DNA from: Neptuniibacter sp.
GTDB taxonomy: Bacteria > Pseudomonadota > Gammaproteobacteria > Pseudomonadales > Balneatricaceae
DNA: 34,737 nucleotides
Assembly (NCBI RefSeq): GCF_024231755.1
Contig: NZ_JAAEQH010000239.1
Coordinates: 1 to 34,737 of the forward strand
Reading direction: 5' to 3'
Part shown: positions 26,114 through 33,104 of the stretch, in pieces
Position numbering within the stretch: the first letter of the stretch is position 1
Layout: each line of letters begins with the position of its first letter
Notes under the pieces: generated by a model
What the model saw: only the letters and a program-made list of their open reading frames with translations
Told to the model about the DNA's origin: nothing
Database searches by the model: none
Translations under genes and position numbers: made by a program

Positions 26114-27421
26114 TTGTCTGTAGGCGTACGTGTTCCCGAAAAAAGTGGTGATTTGCCGCGTTATCGTCTGGTTCTACTGCATGATGCAGAAGGAAAGGTC
26201 TTGGCGCTATTGCCGGTTGCATCTTTATTGAACCTGGTTGCAGTGTGGAAACAGACCGGGCGTCAACTGCAGCCTGTTCGTGGTGACGATGCAAAACGTT
26301 ACTTCAGCCAGGATGCCCTCAAGTTTCAGGAAGGGCGTGACCAGTTACTATCGTTACCTTTACTTCTTTCCCCGGAATGCCTTGAGCATGCAGAGGTCGA
26401 ACTGCTTGAGCCTCACTCGGGCCTGACCTTCTCCGTTTTGGCAGAAAAGCTGAAAGCGGGAAGTCACTGTAATTTAGCGCTTACAGTTGATGAGATTGCA
26501 GCTATCCAGCCGGAAGGTGACGATGTTGCGGTTATTACCAAAGCAGTTGAGCGTTTTACAGCGCTACGAGTTAAACAACGCCTAGAAGATACCTTGGGCC
26601 TGCCTTCGCTTTCCCCTACCGTGAAGAAAATTATCATGCTGCGTTCTGATCCGGACGCAGGGGTGAGTGAACTGGTGCCGGTGGTACGTGTTGATCCAAG
26701 CTTGTCCGCTCAAGTAATGAGCTGGGCTGCTTCTCCTTACTATGCTGCACCGGGTGATGTAAGTTCAATTGATGATGCGGTGATTCGAGTATTGGGCTTT
26801 GATCTGGTGATCAATATGGCTCTGGGTACGGCAATGGGGCAGATGCTGCGGGTGCCTGAAGATGGTCCGCGTGGCGCTACTCCATACTGGTTGCAGGCTG
26901 TGTATAACGCGAGTCTAGCTGAAGCCCTGTGTAAGAAAATGCCGGCTAAAGATCGTCCACAACCGGGTTTGGTTTATCTGGCTGCTTTGCTGCATAACTT
27001 TGGTTATCTGGTGCTGGCGCATCTGTTCCCGCCTCACTTCACCCTGCTTTCCCGCTACATTGAGGCTAACCCGCACTTCCCTCTGGATGCAGTTGAGCAG
27101 CAGGTTCTGAGTGTGACCCGCGAACAGATCGGTGGTTGGTTGCTTTCTAGCTGGGATCTACCTGAAGCGGTTTGCACTGCGATTCGTCATCAAAATCACG
27201 CGGATTATGATGGTGAAGATAAGCACTACGTTAAACTACTTTATCTTGCCAACCGTATGCTGCGTGAGCAGGGGTTGAGTGATGGTCCTTTGGAAGCCGT
27301 ATCGGATGAGCTCTATGCTGAACTGGGTCTCGACAGAGCTCAAGCGGAAGAGGTTTTACAGAACCTGATGAGCAACGATGAGGATATCAAAGAGTTGACT
27401 ACTGCTTTAGAGGATCAATAG
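26114..27421 (+). CDS. Aminoacyl-tRNA deacylase (YbaK-like) and HDOD domain fusion protein
   Basis: A 435-residue two-domain protein. The N-terminal half (about 15-150) resembles the YbaK/ProX aminoacyl-tRNA deacylase fold; I do not see a clear catalytic lysine. The C-terminal half (about 165-365) is an HDOD domain with LPSLSPTVKKIIMLRSDPDAGVSELV-type start, SSIDDAVIRVLGFDLV and LAALLHNFGYLVLAHLF. The metal-binding HD pair is His-Asn, as usual in HDOD. HDOD proteins act in signalling rather than catalysis. The fusion occurs in other gammaproteobacteria; its role is not known to me. The start is TTG with GGAG eight bases upstream. It is divergent from ggt, which also starts with TTG. Confidence 0.82.
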   Translation: MSVGVRVPEKSGDLPRYRLVLLHDAEGKVLALLPVASLLNLVAVWKQTGRQLQPVRGDDAKRYFSQDALKFQEGRDQLLSLPLLLSPECLEHAEVELLEPHSGLTFSVLAEKLKAGSHCNLALTVDEIAAIQPEGDDVAVITKAVERFTALRVKQRLEDTLGLPSLSPTVKKIIMLRSDPDAGVSELVPVVRVDPSLSAQVMSWAASPYYAAPGDVSSIDDAVIRVLGFDLVINMALGTAMGQMLRVPEDGPRGATPYWLQAVYNASLAEALCKKMPAKDRPQPGLVYLAALLHNFGYLVLAHLFPPHFTLLSRYIEANPHFPLDAVEQQVLSVTREQIGGWLLSSWDLPEAVCTAIRHQNHADYDGEDKHYVKLLYLANRMLREQGLSDGPLEAVSDELYAELGLDRAQAEEVLQNLMSNDEDIKELTTALEDQ

Positions 27422-27455
27422 AAGACAGGTCACAAAAAGACCAAATCTTACATGG

Positions 27456-27481
27456 CTGGAAGATCAGTCTTGATCTTCCAG
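27456..27481 (-). terminator. Possible terminator hairpin at the end of yheS
   Basis: CTGGAAGATC (27456-27465) pairs perfectly with GATCTTCCAG (27472-27481), a 10-bp stem around a 6-nt loop that spans the yheS stop codon. No T-run follows directly on the minus strand, so termination is uncertain. Confidence 0.35.
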
Positions 27482-29401
27482 TTCTGCTTCCTGTTGTTCT
27501 AATGCTTCCTGCTGTTCCATCCACTCCTCTTCAGTAGCATCAGCTTGTTGTTTCACAGTGGTCTGCTGTTGCAGAATCTGCTTAAGCTTATCCTTGTTCT
27601 CCGCTTCATAGAGAGTGCTATCAGCGAGAGCGCTTTCGATCTCTTCTAGCTCAGCATGCTGTTGCTCTATCATCGCTTCCAGTTTTTCCAGACGTTTTTT
27701 AATTGGTCGGAGTTGGTTGCGGCGTTCTGCTGCAAGTCGCTTCTGTTCTTTACGTTCTGCTGCAGAAAGTGTTTTCTTTGTTGTGCTTTCTGGCTTGGCA
27801 AAAGCCTCCGCCTCAGCTTTCTGAGCCTGACGTTTCTGCTCTAAAAGCCAGTTTTGGTAATCATCCAGATCGCCTTTAAACTCTTCTACTTTGCCGTTGG
27901 CAACCAGCAGAAATTCATCCACAGTGTTGCGCAACAAGTGACGATCGTGGGATACCAGAATCAGTACCCCTTCGAAGGACTGTAGGGCCAGCGTCAGGGC
28001 GTGGCGGACTTCCAGATCCAGATGGTTGGTTGGTTCGTCCATCAGCAGTAGATTGGGTTTCTGCCACGCGATCATGGATAAAGCCACTCGGGCTTTTTCA
28101 CCACCAGAGAAGTTTTCCACTGCTTCAAGTGCACGATCACCAATAAAACCGAATGAACCCAGGAAATCACGGATCTCCTGTTCCGATGCTTTTGGGCTGA
28201 TACGCTTGATATGCAGCAGGGGTGAAGCGTGCATATCAAGAGCTTCAAGCTGATGCTGAGCAAAATAACCGATCTGCAGATTTTCGCTTTCGTGACGATC
28301 TCCCGAGCAGAGTTCCAGCTCGCCCACCAGGGATTTAACCAGTGTGGATTTACCAGCCCCGTTAGGGCCAAGCAGACCAATACGAGCGCCCGGTGTCAGG
28401 GAGAGTGATGTCTTGTCGAGAATAACTGTGTTGTCATAGCCGCACTGAGCGTCATACATGGTCAACAGTGGAGATGACATCTTGTCTGCAGAGCAGAACC
28501 GGAAAGAGAATGGGCTGTCCACGTGAGCGGGTGCGATCTTCTCCATCCGCTCCAGCTCTTTGATACGACTCTGTGCCTGCTTAGCTTTGGTTGCTTTAGC
28601 CCGGAAACGGCGCACAAAGTTTTCAATTTCACCGATACGCTGTTGCTGCTTTTCAAACGCAGATTGCTGCTGTGCCAGTCGGTCAGCACGCTGCACTTCA
28701 AATGCAGAGTAACCACCCTTGTACAGGTTTAGCTTGTTGCGTTCGATATGGGTGATATGACTGACCACATTATCGAGAAAATCACGGTCATGTGAGATCA
28801 GAATCAGCATGCCCGGATACTGGCGTAACCACTGTTCAAGCCAGATGGTAGCATCAAGATCCAAGTGGTTGGTGGGCTCATCGAGCAACAGCAGATCAGA
28901 TGGGCACATCAGTGCCTGAGCGAGGTTTAGTCTTATCCGCCAGCCGCCGGAGAACTCTTTTACGCTTCGAGTAATATCCTGATGGCTGAAGCCCAGTCCT
29001 GCGAGCAGTTGAGCTGCACGAGATTCAGCGCTGTAACCATCATGGTTGTCTAATTCGGCATGCAGCTCGCCAAGGCGATGCATATCGTGGTTCGTTTCAG
29101 CCTGAACAATTTGCTGCTGGATCTGACGTAATTTGTGATCACCATCCAGCACATACTCCAGAGCTGATCTCTCAGAAGTGGGAACCTCTTGGGCCATATG
29201 TGAGATACGTAATCCGCCGGGTAGATCAAGGTCGCCGCTATCACAGTGCAGTTCGCCCAGTAGAAGCTTGAACAAGGATGATTTACCGGCACCATTAGCC
29301 CCGACCAAGCCGATTTTCCACCCTGAATGCAGGGTAAGATCGGCTTGCTCTAGCAATATGTTGTGGCCGCGTTGTAAGCTGACTTGCTGAAATTGAATCA
29401 T
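27464..29401 (-). CDS. yheS: ABC-F family ATPase YheS
   Basis: Soluble ABC-F protein with two nucleotide-binding domains and no membrane part. ABC-F proteins act on ribosomes; the exact role of YheS is unsettled. Domain 1 has Walker A GANGAGKS and signature FSGGW with DLLLLDEPTNHLDLDA. The interdomain linker has FRAKATKAKQAQSRIKELERM. Domain 2 has GPNGAGKS, FSGGEKAR and LLLMDEPTNHLDLE. A charged C-terminal coiled coil (about residues 530-645) is rich in Gln and Glu. I place the start at 29401 (MIQFQQVSLQRG, 645 residues), which aligns with E. coli YheS; an ATG at 29419 would add six residues. Neither has a clear ribosome binding site. Confidence 0.93.
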   Translation of the reverse strand: MIQFQQVSLQRGHNILLEQADLTLHSGWKIGLVGANGAGKSSLFKLLLGELHCDSGDLDLPGGLRISHMAQEVPTSERSALEYVLDGDHKLRQIQQQIVQAETNHDMHRLGELHAELDNHDGYSAESRAAQLLAGLGFSHQDITRSVKEFSGGWRIRLNLAQALMCPSDLLLLDEPTNHLDLDATIWLEQWLRQYPGMLILISHDRDFLDNVVSHITHIERNKLNLYKGGYSAFEVQRADRLAQQQSAFEKQQQRIGEIENFVRRFRAKATKAKQAQSRIKELERMEKIAPAHVDSPFSFRFCSADKMSSPLLTMYDAQCGYDNTVILDKTSLSLTPGARIGLLGPNGAGKSTLVKSLVGELELCSGDRHESENLQIGYFAQHQLEALDMHASPLLHIKRISPKASEQEIRDFLGSFGFIGDRALEAVENFSGGEKARVALSMIAWQKPNLLLMDEPTNHLDLEVRHALTLALQSFEGVLILVSHDRHLLRNTVDEFLLVANGKVEEFKGDLDDYQNWLLEQKRQAQKAEAEAFAKPESTTKKTLSAAERKEQKRLAAERRNQLRPIKKRLEKLEAMIEQQHAELEEIESALADSTLYEAENKDKLKQILQQQTTVKQQADATEEEWMEQQEALEQQEAELEDQD

Positions 29402-29491
29402 GGCGGCGGATTTTAGCATATTAACCCGGTGCCCAAATACCTGCTATTCAGGACAAACTCAAAACCACACCTCTGCGTTACGGCTTTAATA

Positions 29492-29968
29492 ATGGATTTG
29501 AAAAATGAACTTTGGGACTTTGCCCTGGAATTTTATCAACAACCTGAAATAGAGGCTTTTTGCCTCAGTTTGCAGGAACAATATGGGCTGAGTATTAACC
29601 GGCTGATCTTCTCCTCTTGGTGCGGTTGTAAGGGGTTACGCTTGAGACAGAATAACTTTTCTGGCGAGGCAGCAGAGTGGCAGAATGAGATCACTCATCC
29701 ATTGCGAGCCGTGCGCTATAAGGTTCGGGAGCAGAAAGAACAATTCCCTGGCTGCTATCAGAAGTTGAGGCAGGCAGAGTTGGCCTGTGAACAGGTTGAG
29801 CTGGCACTGTTGTATGACATTTCGAAAGGGCTGGAGAAAGCGCAGGCAAATGCACAGCTGGTGGAGGCAAATCTGCATAGCTATCTGAAGAGTGAGGGGC
29901 TTGAGGGGAAAAACACTCCGCTGGAACCCCTCATTAGAACAGCAAATTACTTTTTAAGTACTAAGTAG
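29492..29968 (+). CDS. TIGR02444 family protein of unknown function
   Basis: A 158-residue protein whose start, ELWDFALEFYQQPEIEAFCLSLQEQYGLSINRLIF, is typical of the TIGR02444 (DUF2390) family. The rest is helical and acidic, with no signal peptide or membrane helix. The function is unknown. Members are often beside yheS, as here (divergent, 90 bp apart). The open frame extends upstream to a GTG at 29429, but the homologous part begins at ATG 29492, so I use that. Confidence 0.85.
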   Translation: MDLKNELWDFALEFYQQPEIEAFCLSLQEQYGLSINRLIFSSWCGCKGLRLRQNNFSGEAAEWQNEITHPLRAVRYKVREQKEQFPGCYQKLRQAELACEQVELALLYDISKGLEKAQANAQLVEANLHSYLKSEGLEGKNTPLEPLIRTANYFLSTK

Positions 29969-30082
29969 CTAATTCCGTGCTGGCTTGATAGGGAACTTTA
30001 CTGTTTAATCGGGTACTAATAATTTTTCAGGGGTACCGAAAAGAGAAGTTTCCCCGGCGAATTTAAACAAGGATAAATAAGA

Positions 30083-30796
30083 ATGAAACAAACTTTGCTG
30101 GCGGTTGCTCTGGGTGCCGCGTTGGTTTCTCCAAGCATCTCTGCAGTTGAGCTTAAAACTGATGAGCAGAAAATCAGTTACGGCGTTGGCCTGATGGTAG
30201 GTGAGCAACTGAAAACAATTCCAAATGTTGATTTTGATGCTTTCCTGGAAGCGGCTAAAGCGACCTATGCTGGTGATGAGCCAAAGATGACACCGGATCA
30301 GGTTCGCGAAGTCATGACTGCTTTCCAGAAAAAGCAGATGGAAGAGAACAAGAAAAAGTTTGACCAGATGAGCGCTGATAATCTGGAAAAAGGTAAAAAA
30401 TATCTGGCAGAGAACGGTAAAAAGTCAGGTGTTAAAACAACCGAAAGTGGTCTGCAGTATGAAGAGCTGAGTGCTGGTAAGGGTGCAAATCCAACTGCAC
30501 AGGATACAGTTAAGGTTCACTACCGTGGCACTTTGATTGATGGCACTGAGTTCGATAGCTCTTATGCTCGTAACGAGCCAGTTTCATTCCCACTGAACGG
30601 TGTGATTCCTGGCTGGACAGAAGGTCTTCAGCTGATTAAGGAAGGTGGTAAAGCGCGTTTGGTTATCCCATCTGATCTGGCATACGGCCCAGGTGGTATG
30701 GGTAATGCGATTGGCCCTAACGAAACTCTGATCTTTGAAGTTGAGCTGATCGAAATTAACCCTGGCGCAGAAGAAGCTGCTAAAGAAGCTAAGTAA
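30083..30796 (+). CDS. fkpA: FKBP-type peptidyl-prolyl isomerase, FkpA/Mip-like
   Basis: Periplasmic proline isomerase and chaperone. The 237-residue protein has a signal peptide (about 1-21, ending SISA). An N-terminal dimerisation domain with KISYGVGLMVGEQL (about 30-118) is followed by the FKBP domain (about 125-228). That domain contains VKVHYRGTLIDGTEFDSSY, VIPGWTEGLQLIKEGGKARLVIP and LAYGPGG. It ends with an alanine/glutamate/lysine-rich tail. AAGGAT is about ten bases before the ATG. An FKBP gene lies at this place near algQ/rsd in Pseudomonas, as I recall. Confidence 0.93.
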   Translation: MKQTLLAVALGAALVSPSISAVELKTDEQKISYGVGLMVGEQLKTIPNVDFDAFLEAAKATYAGDEPKMTPDQVREVMTAFQKKQMEENKKKFDQMSADNLEKGKKYLAENGKKSGVKTTESGLQYEELSAGKGANPTAQDTVKVHYRGTLIDGTEFDSSYARNEPVSFPLNGVIPGWTEGLQLIKEGGKARLVIPSDLAYGPGGMGNAIGPNETLIFEVELIEINPGAEEAAKEAK

Positions 30797-30816
30797 TATT
30801 AGCTTTTCAGGAAACT

Positions 30817-30843
30817 AAAAAAGGCCTCATTGAGGCCTTTTTT
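30817..30843. terminator. Bidirectional terminator between fkpA and the WD40 gene
   Basis: AAAAAAGGCCTC (30817-30828) pairs perfectly with GAGGCCTTTTTT (30832-30843) around ATT. A-run and T-run on the two sides serve both convergent transcripts. Confidence 0.92.
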
Positions 30844-30871
30844 ATTGTCTGTTTATTTGGGCTGAATACTG

Positions 30872-31864
30872 TTACTTCAGCTCGTTCATGATGCCGTTGG
30901 AACTCATGGCGTAATATTTACCCTGGCCAAAACCAACCGCATAGACACCGGCATGAACTGGTCCATATGGGTCACGGCGATGGATACGCCAGCGCTTGAG
31001 TTCACTGCCTGTGTTTGCATCCCAGAGCTGCACCAGACCGGCTGCAGTGCCAGTCAGTAGCTTACTGCTGTCTGAAGAGAAACGAGCGCTTAGATAGCTG
31101 GCGCGCTTGCGGAAGAAGTCGCCAAAGTCACTTAGTGTATGTAGCTCTTTACCTGTATTTACATCCCAGATAACGGCTTTATCCAGACTGCCTGAACTAA
31201 ATGCGAGACGATTATTCGGCGAAAGGGCTACAGTATCGACGACATTGCCGAATTCGATTTCGTGTAGTACTTCGCTGGTTTCGACGCTCCAGATCTTCGC
31301 TTTGTAGTCATCGTCACCAGCGATAGCCAACGAGGCATCATCGCTAAGGTCTACACTGCGAACACGTGCTTCATGGCGGAAGGTGCGCTGAACACCTCCA
31401 TTTTTTACATCAAAGTAAACAGCGGTGTGATCGGCTAGCCCCAACAGTGCGAAATCACCATTGGGTGAGAGATCCATTTTCATAATCTCTGCAGGTGAAC
31501 TCCAGAACCCTTCCGGTTGCCCGGTTGCGGTATTCCATAGAACCAGATCCTGCTGATTGGCAGTAGCCGCGTAGCGTTCATCTGGAGAAAAAGCAGTCGC
31601 GGCAATGATGGAGAACTGTTTTGCTTTATGGTTCCAGTTAAACAGCCGTTCATGGCCATTAATACGCCATAGACTGCCACCGTGGTTGAAGGAGCCTATA
31701 GCGCTGAATGTGCCGTTATCTGAAATCGTCGCAGAGTATGTGCCGCTCAGGGCATACTCTTTCCAGAGAGTAGGGGCATCGCCGCTTTCACAGCCCGCAA
31801 GAAGCAATAAGCCGCTTGCAGCTAACAGATGCTTAAGCATTCTCTGTTTACGCCCTGTGCGCAT
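30872..31864 (-). CDS. WD40-repeat lipoprotein
   Basis: A predicted outer-membrane lipoprotein with a beta-propeller. The 330-residue protein has a lipobox LAGC with the lipidated Cys25. Ser follows at +3 and Glu at +2, so Asp-type inner-membrane retention is not indicated. Repeats of about 40 residues with W(D/S)-endings follow (for example KIWSVETSEVLHEI, VIWDVNTGKELHTL, QLWDANTGSELKRW). I place the start at 31864, where AAGGAC is seven bases upstream; the frame is open to 31918. Its start is only 10 bp after the rsd stop, so the two are probably one operon. The function is unknown; WD40 propellers generally bind partner proteins. Confidence 0.85.
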   Translation of the reverse strand: MRTGRKQRMLKHLLAASGLLLLAGCESGDAPTLWKEYALSGTYSATISDNGTFSAIGSFNHGGSLWRINGHERLFNWNHKAKQFSIIAATAFSPDERYAATANQQDLVLWNTATGQPEGFWSSPAEIMKMDLSPNGDFALLGLADHTAVYFDVKNGGVQRTFRHEARVRSVDLSDDASLAIAGDDDYKAKIWSVETSEVLHEIEFGNVVDTVALSPNNRLAFSSGSLDKAVIWDVNTGKELHTLSDFGDFFRKRASYLSARFSSDSSKLLTGTAAGLVQLWDANTGSELKRWRIHRRDPYGPVHAGVYAVGFGQGKYYAMSSNGIMNELK

Positions 31865-31874
31865 AAGTTTGTCC

Positions 31875-32345
31875 TTATCCTTCCACCAGTTCCCGGTGTG
31901 AAGTGTGTAAAACCGCAATCATCTGGTCTTCAAGTTCAAAACGTTCTTCCAGTGCTTCTCCTAGTGTAGACAAACGTTCTGAGAACTCACGGATCTGCTG
32001 AACCGTAGGATCAATGATACTGGAGAAATCGTCATTAAAGTCGAGAGCGACATCCGTGCTAGCCTGGATCTTAGGTAGCAGGGTTTGCGCTTCCTCAAGA
32101 CTACCATCATCGAAATCACTGCCTTCACGCAGTAGTTGCTCATAAACCTCGAAATGACCTGAGGACAGATAGTCCATCAGAACCTGACAAAAACCCTGTA
32201 CGCGGTCGTTCAGCTCTTCGTTGATGTGTTGTTCAGGAAGATGAACAAACAGACTGATAAGCGTTTGACGCTCTTCCAGCCAATGATCAATGATTTCGCT
32301 CACGCCACCCCAGCGTTCTTTAGCGCTTTTACATTTTTCTAACAT
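31875..32345 (-). CDS. rsd: Anti-sigma-70 regulator Rsd/AlgQ
   Basis: Rsd/AlgQ family protein that binds the primary sigma factor and frees core RNA polymerase for alternative sigma factors. The 156-residue helical protein begins MLEKCKSAKERWGGVSEIID, matching the family start closely, and keeps WLEERQ (about 22-27). An AAGGAG site seven bases before the ATG indicates efficient translation. It leads a likely two-gene operon with the WD40 lipoprotein gene. The neighbouring FKBP isomerase and yheS fit the AlgQ region of Pseudomonas. Confidence 0.92.
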   Translation of the reverse strand: MLEKCKSAKERWGGVSEIIDHWLEERQTLISLFVHLPEQHINEELNDRVQGFCQVLMDYLSSGHFEVYEQLLREGSDFDDGSLEEAQTLLPKIQASTDVALDFNDDFSSIIDPTVQQIREFSERLSTLGEALEERFELEDQMIAVLHTSHRELVEG

Positions 32346-32525
32346 CTTGCGCTCCTTAGGACTGGCCTTGATCCGCTTTTGGGATCAGTAGTGAAGGGCC
32401 GTCTCTATTATCGTTTTAAGCTCATCATATTCCTAAGCTGTTTCCCGGTGCAACCTGATATAGCTATAAAATTTGGATTCGTGATTCCCAGCAAACTTTT
32501 TAGAGCAATTAACCCCTTTATACTG

Positions 32526-32552
32526 TTGGCGTTCATGTCAGCACGTTATACT
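32526..32552 (+). promoter_or_regulatory. Candidate promoter of the FliL-like gene
   Basis: TATACT (32547-32552) is a good -10 element. The best -35, TTGGCG (32526-32531), is 15 bp upstream, shorter than optimal. Transcription would begin about 40 nt before the ATG at 32599. Confidence 0.35.
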
Positions 32553-32598
32553 GCGCTAATTAATGGTGAAGTAAATGATGTAGTAACCGAGGGAAAAC

Positions 32599-33003
32599 AT
32601 GCTTAAGAAACTGGTCTTATTTATCGTTATGGCGTTTTCTGTGCAGGTAGCCTGGGCTGAGGAAGGTCAGGAAAAAACGGCAGAGGACTATGTAAACTAT
32701 ATAGAGCTAAAGCCTTTTGTGACTAACTTTGGCGGCGTAGGAAAAAGCCGCTTCCTCAAGTGTGAGATCACCATTCAGGTATCCAGTGAGAATGCACACC
32801 ATGCTGTAAACCAGCATATGGCTCACATTCGTAATGACATTGTTTTTCTGCTGAGTGCTCAGACTGATGATACGGTTGGAACGGTTGAAGCCCAGCAGGC
32901 GTTAGCGAAAAAAGCGCTGAAGAAAGTGCAGAACATTCTGGTTGAAGAGGAAGGTGAAGGCTTCGTCTCCGATCTGTTCTTTACTAGTTTTGTAGTTCAA
33001 TAA
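32599..33003 (+). CDS. FliL-like exported protein
   Basis: A 134-residue protein resembling the periplasmic domain of the flagellar protein FliL (VNYIELKPFVTNFG then FLKCEITIQVSSENAHHAVNQHMAHIRNDIVFLLS). Classical FliL is anchored by a membrane helix. Here the N-terminus looks like a cleavable signal peptide ending AWA before EEGQEK (about residue 20). No flagellar genes are present nearby, so this is an orphan member. GAGGG about eight bases before the ATG supports the start. The stop codon lies in the first unit of a 12-bp tandem repeat. Confidence 0.8.
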   Translation: MLKKLVLFIVMAFSVQVAWAEEGQEKTAEDYVNYIELKPFVTNFGGVGKSRFLKCEITIQVSSENAHHAVNQHMAHIRNDIVFLLSAQTDDTVGTVEAQQALAKKALKKVQNILVEEEGEGFVSDLFFTSFVVQ

Positions 33004-33055
33004 AGAGTTCAATAAAGAATTCAATAGAGAACTCAGTAAAGAGTCCAACATATAG
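32996..33055. repeat. Degenerate 12-bp tandem repeat across the FliL-like stop codon
   Basis: Four units in tandem: TTCAATAAAGAG (32996-33007), TTCAATAAAGAA (33008-33019), TTCAATAGAGAA (33020-33031) and CTCAGTAAAGAG (33032-33043), then a decayed fifth. Since 12 is a multiple of 3, each unit places a stop codon in the same frame (33001, 33013, 33025, 33037). Confidence 0.85.
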
Positions 33056-33097
33056 GCAATAAAAAAGCAGGCTTTAAGCCTGCTTTTTTATTGCCTA
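33053..33097. terminator. Bidirectional terminator with 22-bp perfect arms
   Basis: The left arm (33053-33074) and right arm (33076-33097) are perfect reverse complements of 22 bp around a single base. The core GCAGGCTT/AAGCCTGC is flanked by A6 and T6, giving intrinsic termination for both the FliL-like gene and the convergent gshA. A further TAGGCAAT/ATTGCCTA extends the stem. The right end lies 8 bp from the gshA stop. Confidence 0.92.
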
Positions 33098-33104
33098 AAG
33101 AAAC

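Noticed and set aside
29429..29491. Longer TIGR02444 protein starting at GTG 29429
   Set aside because: The extra residues do not resemble the family N-terminus, and the conserved part begins with the ATG at 29492.
32379..32606. 75-residue open frame between rsd and the FliL-like gene
   Set aside because: It begins with TTG without a ribosome binding site, overlaps the proposed promoter and the start of the FliL-like gene, and resembles no family I know.
32996..33055. CRISPR-like repeat
   Set aside because: Units are 12 bp in direct tandem without spacers, so this is a simple tandem repeat.
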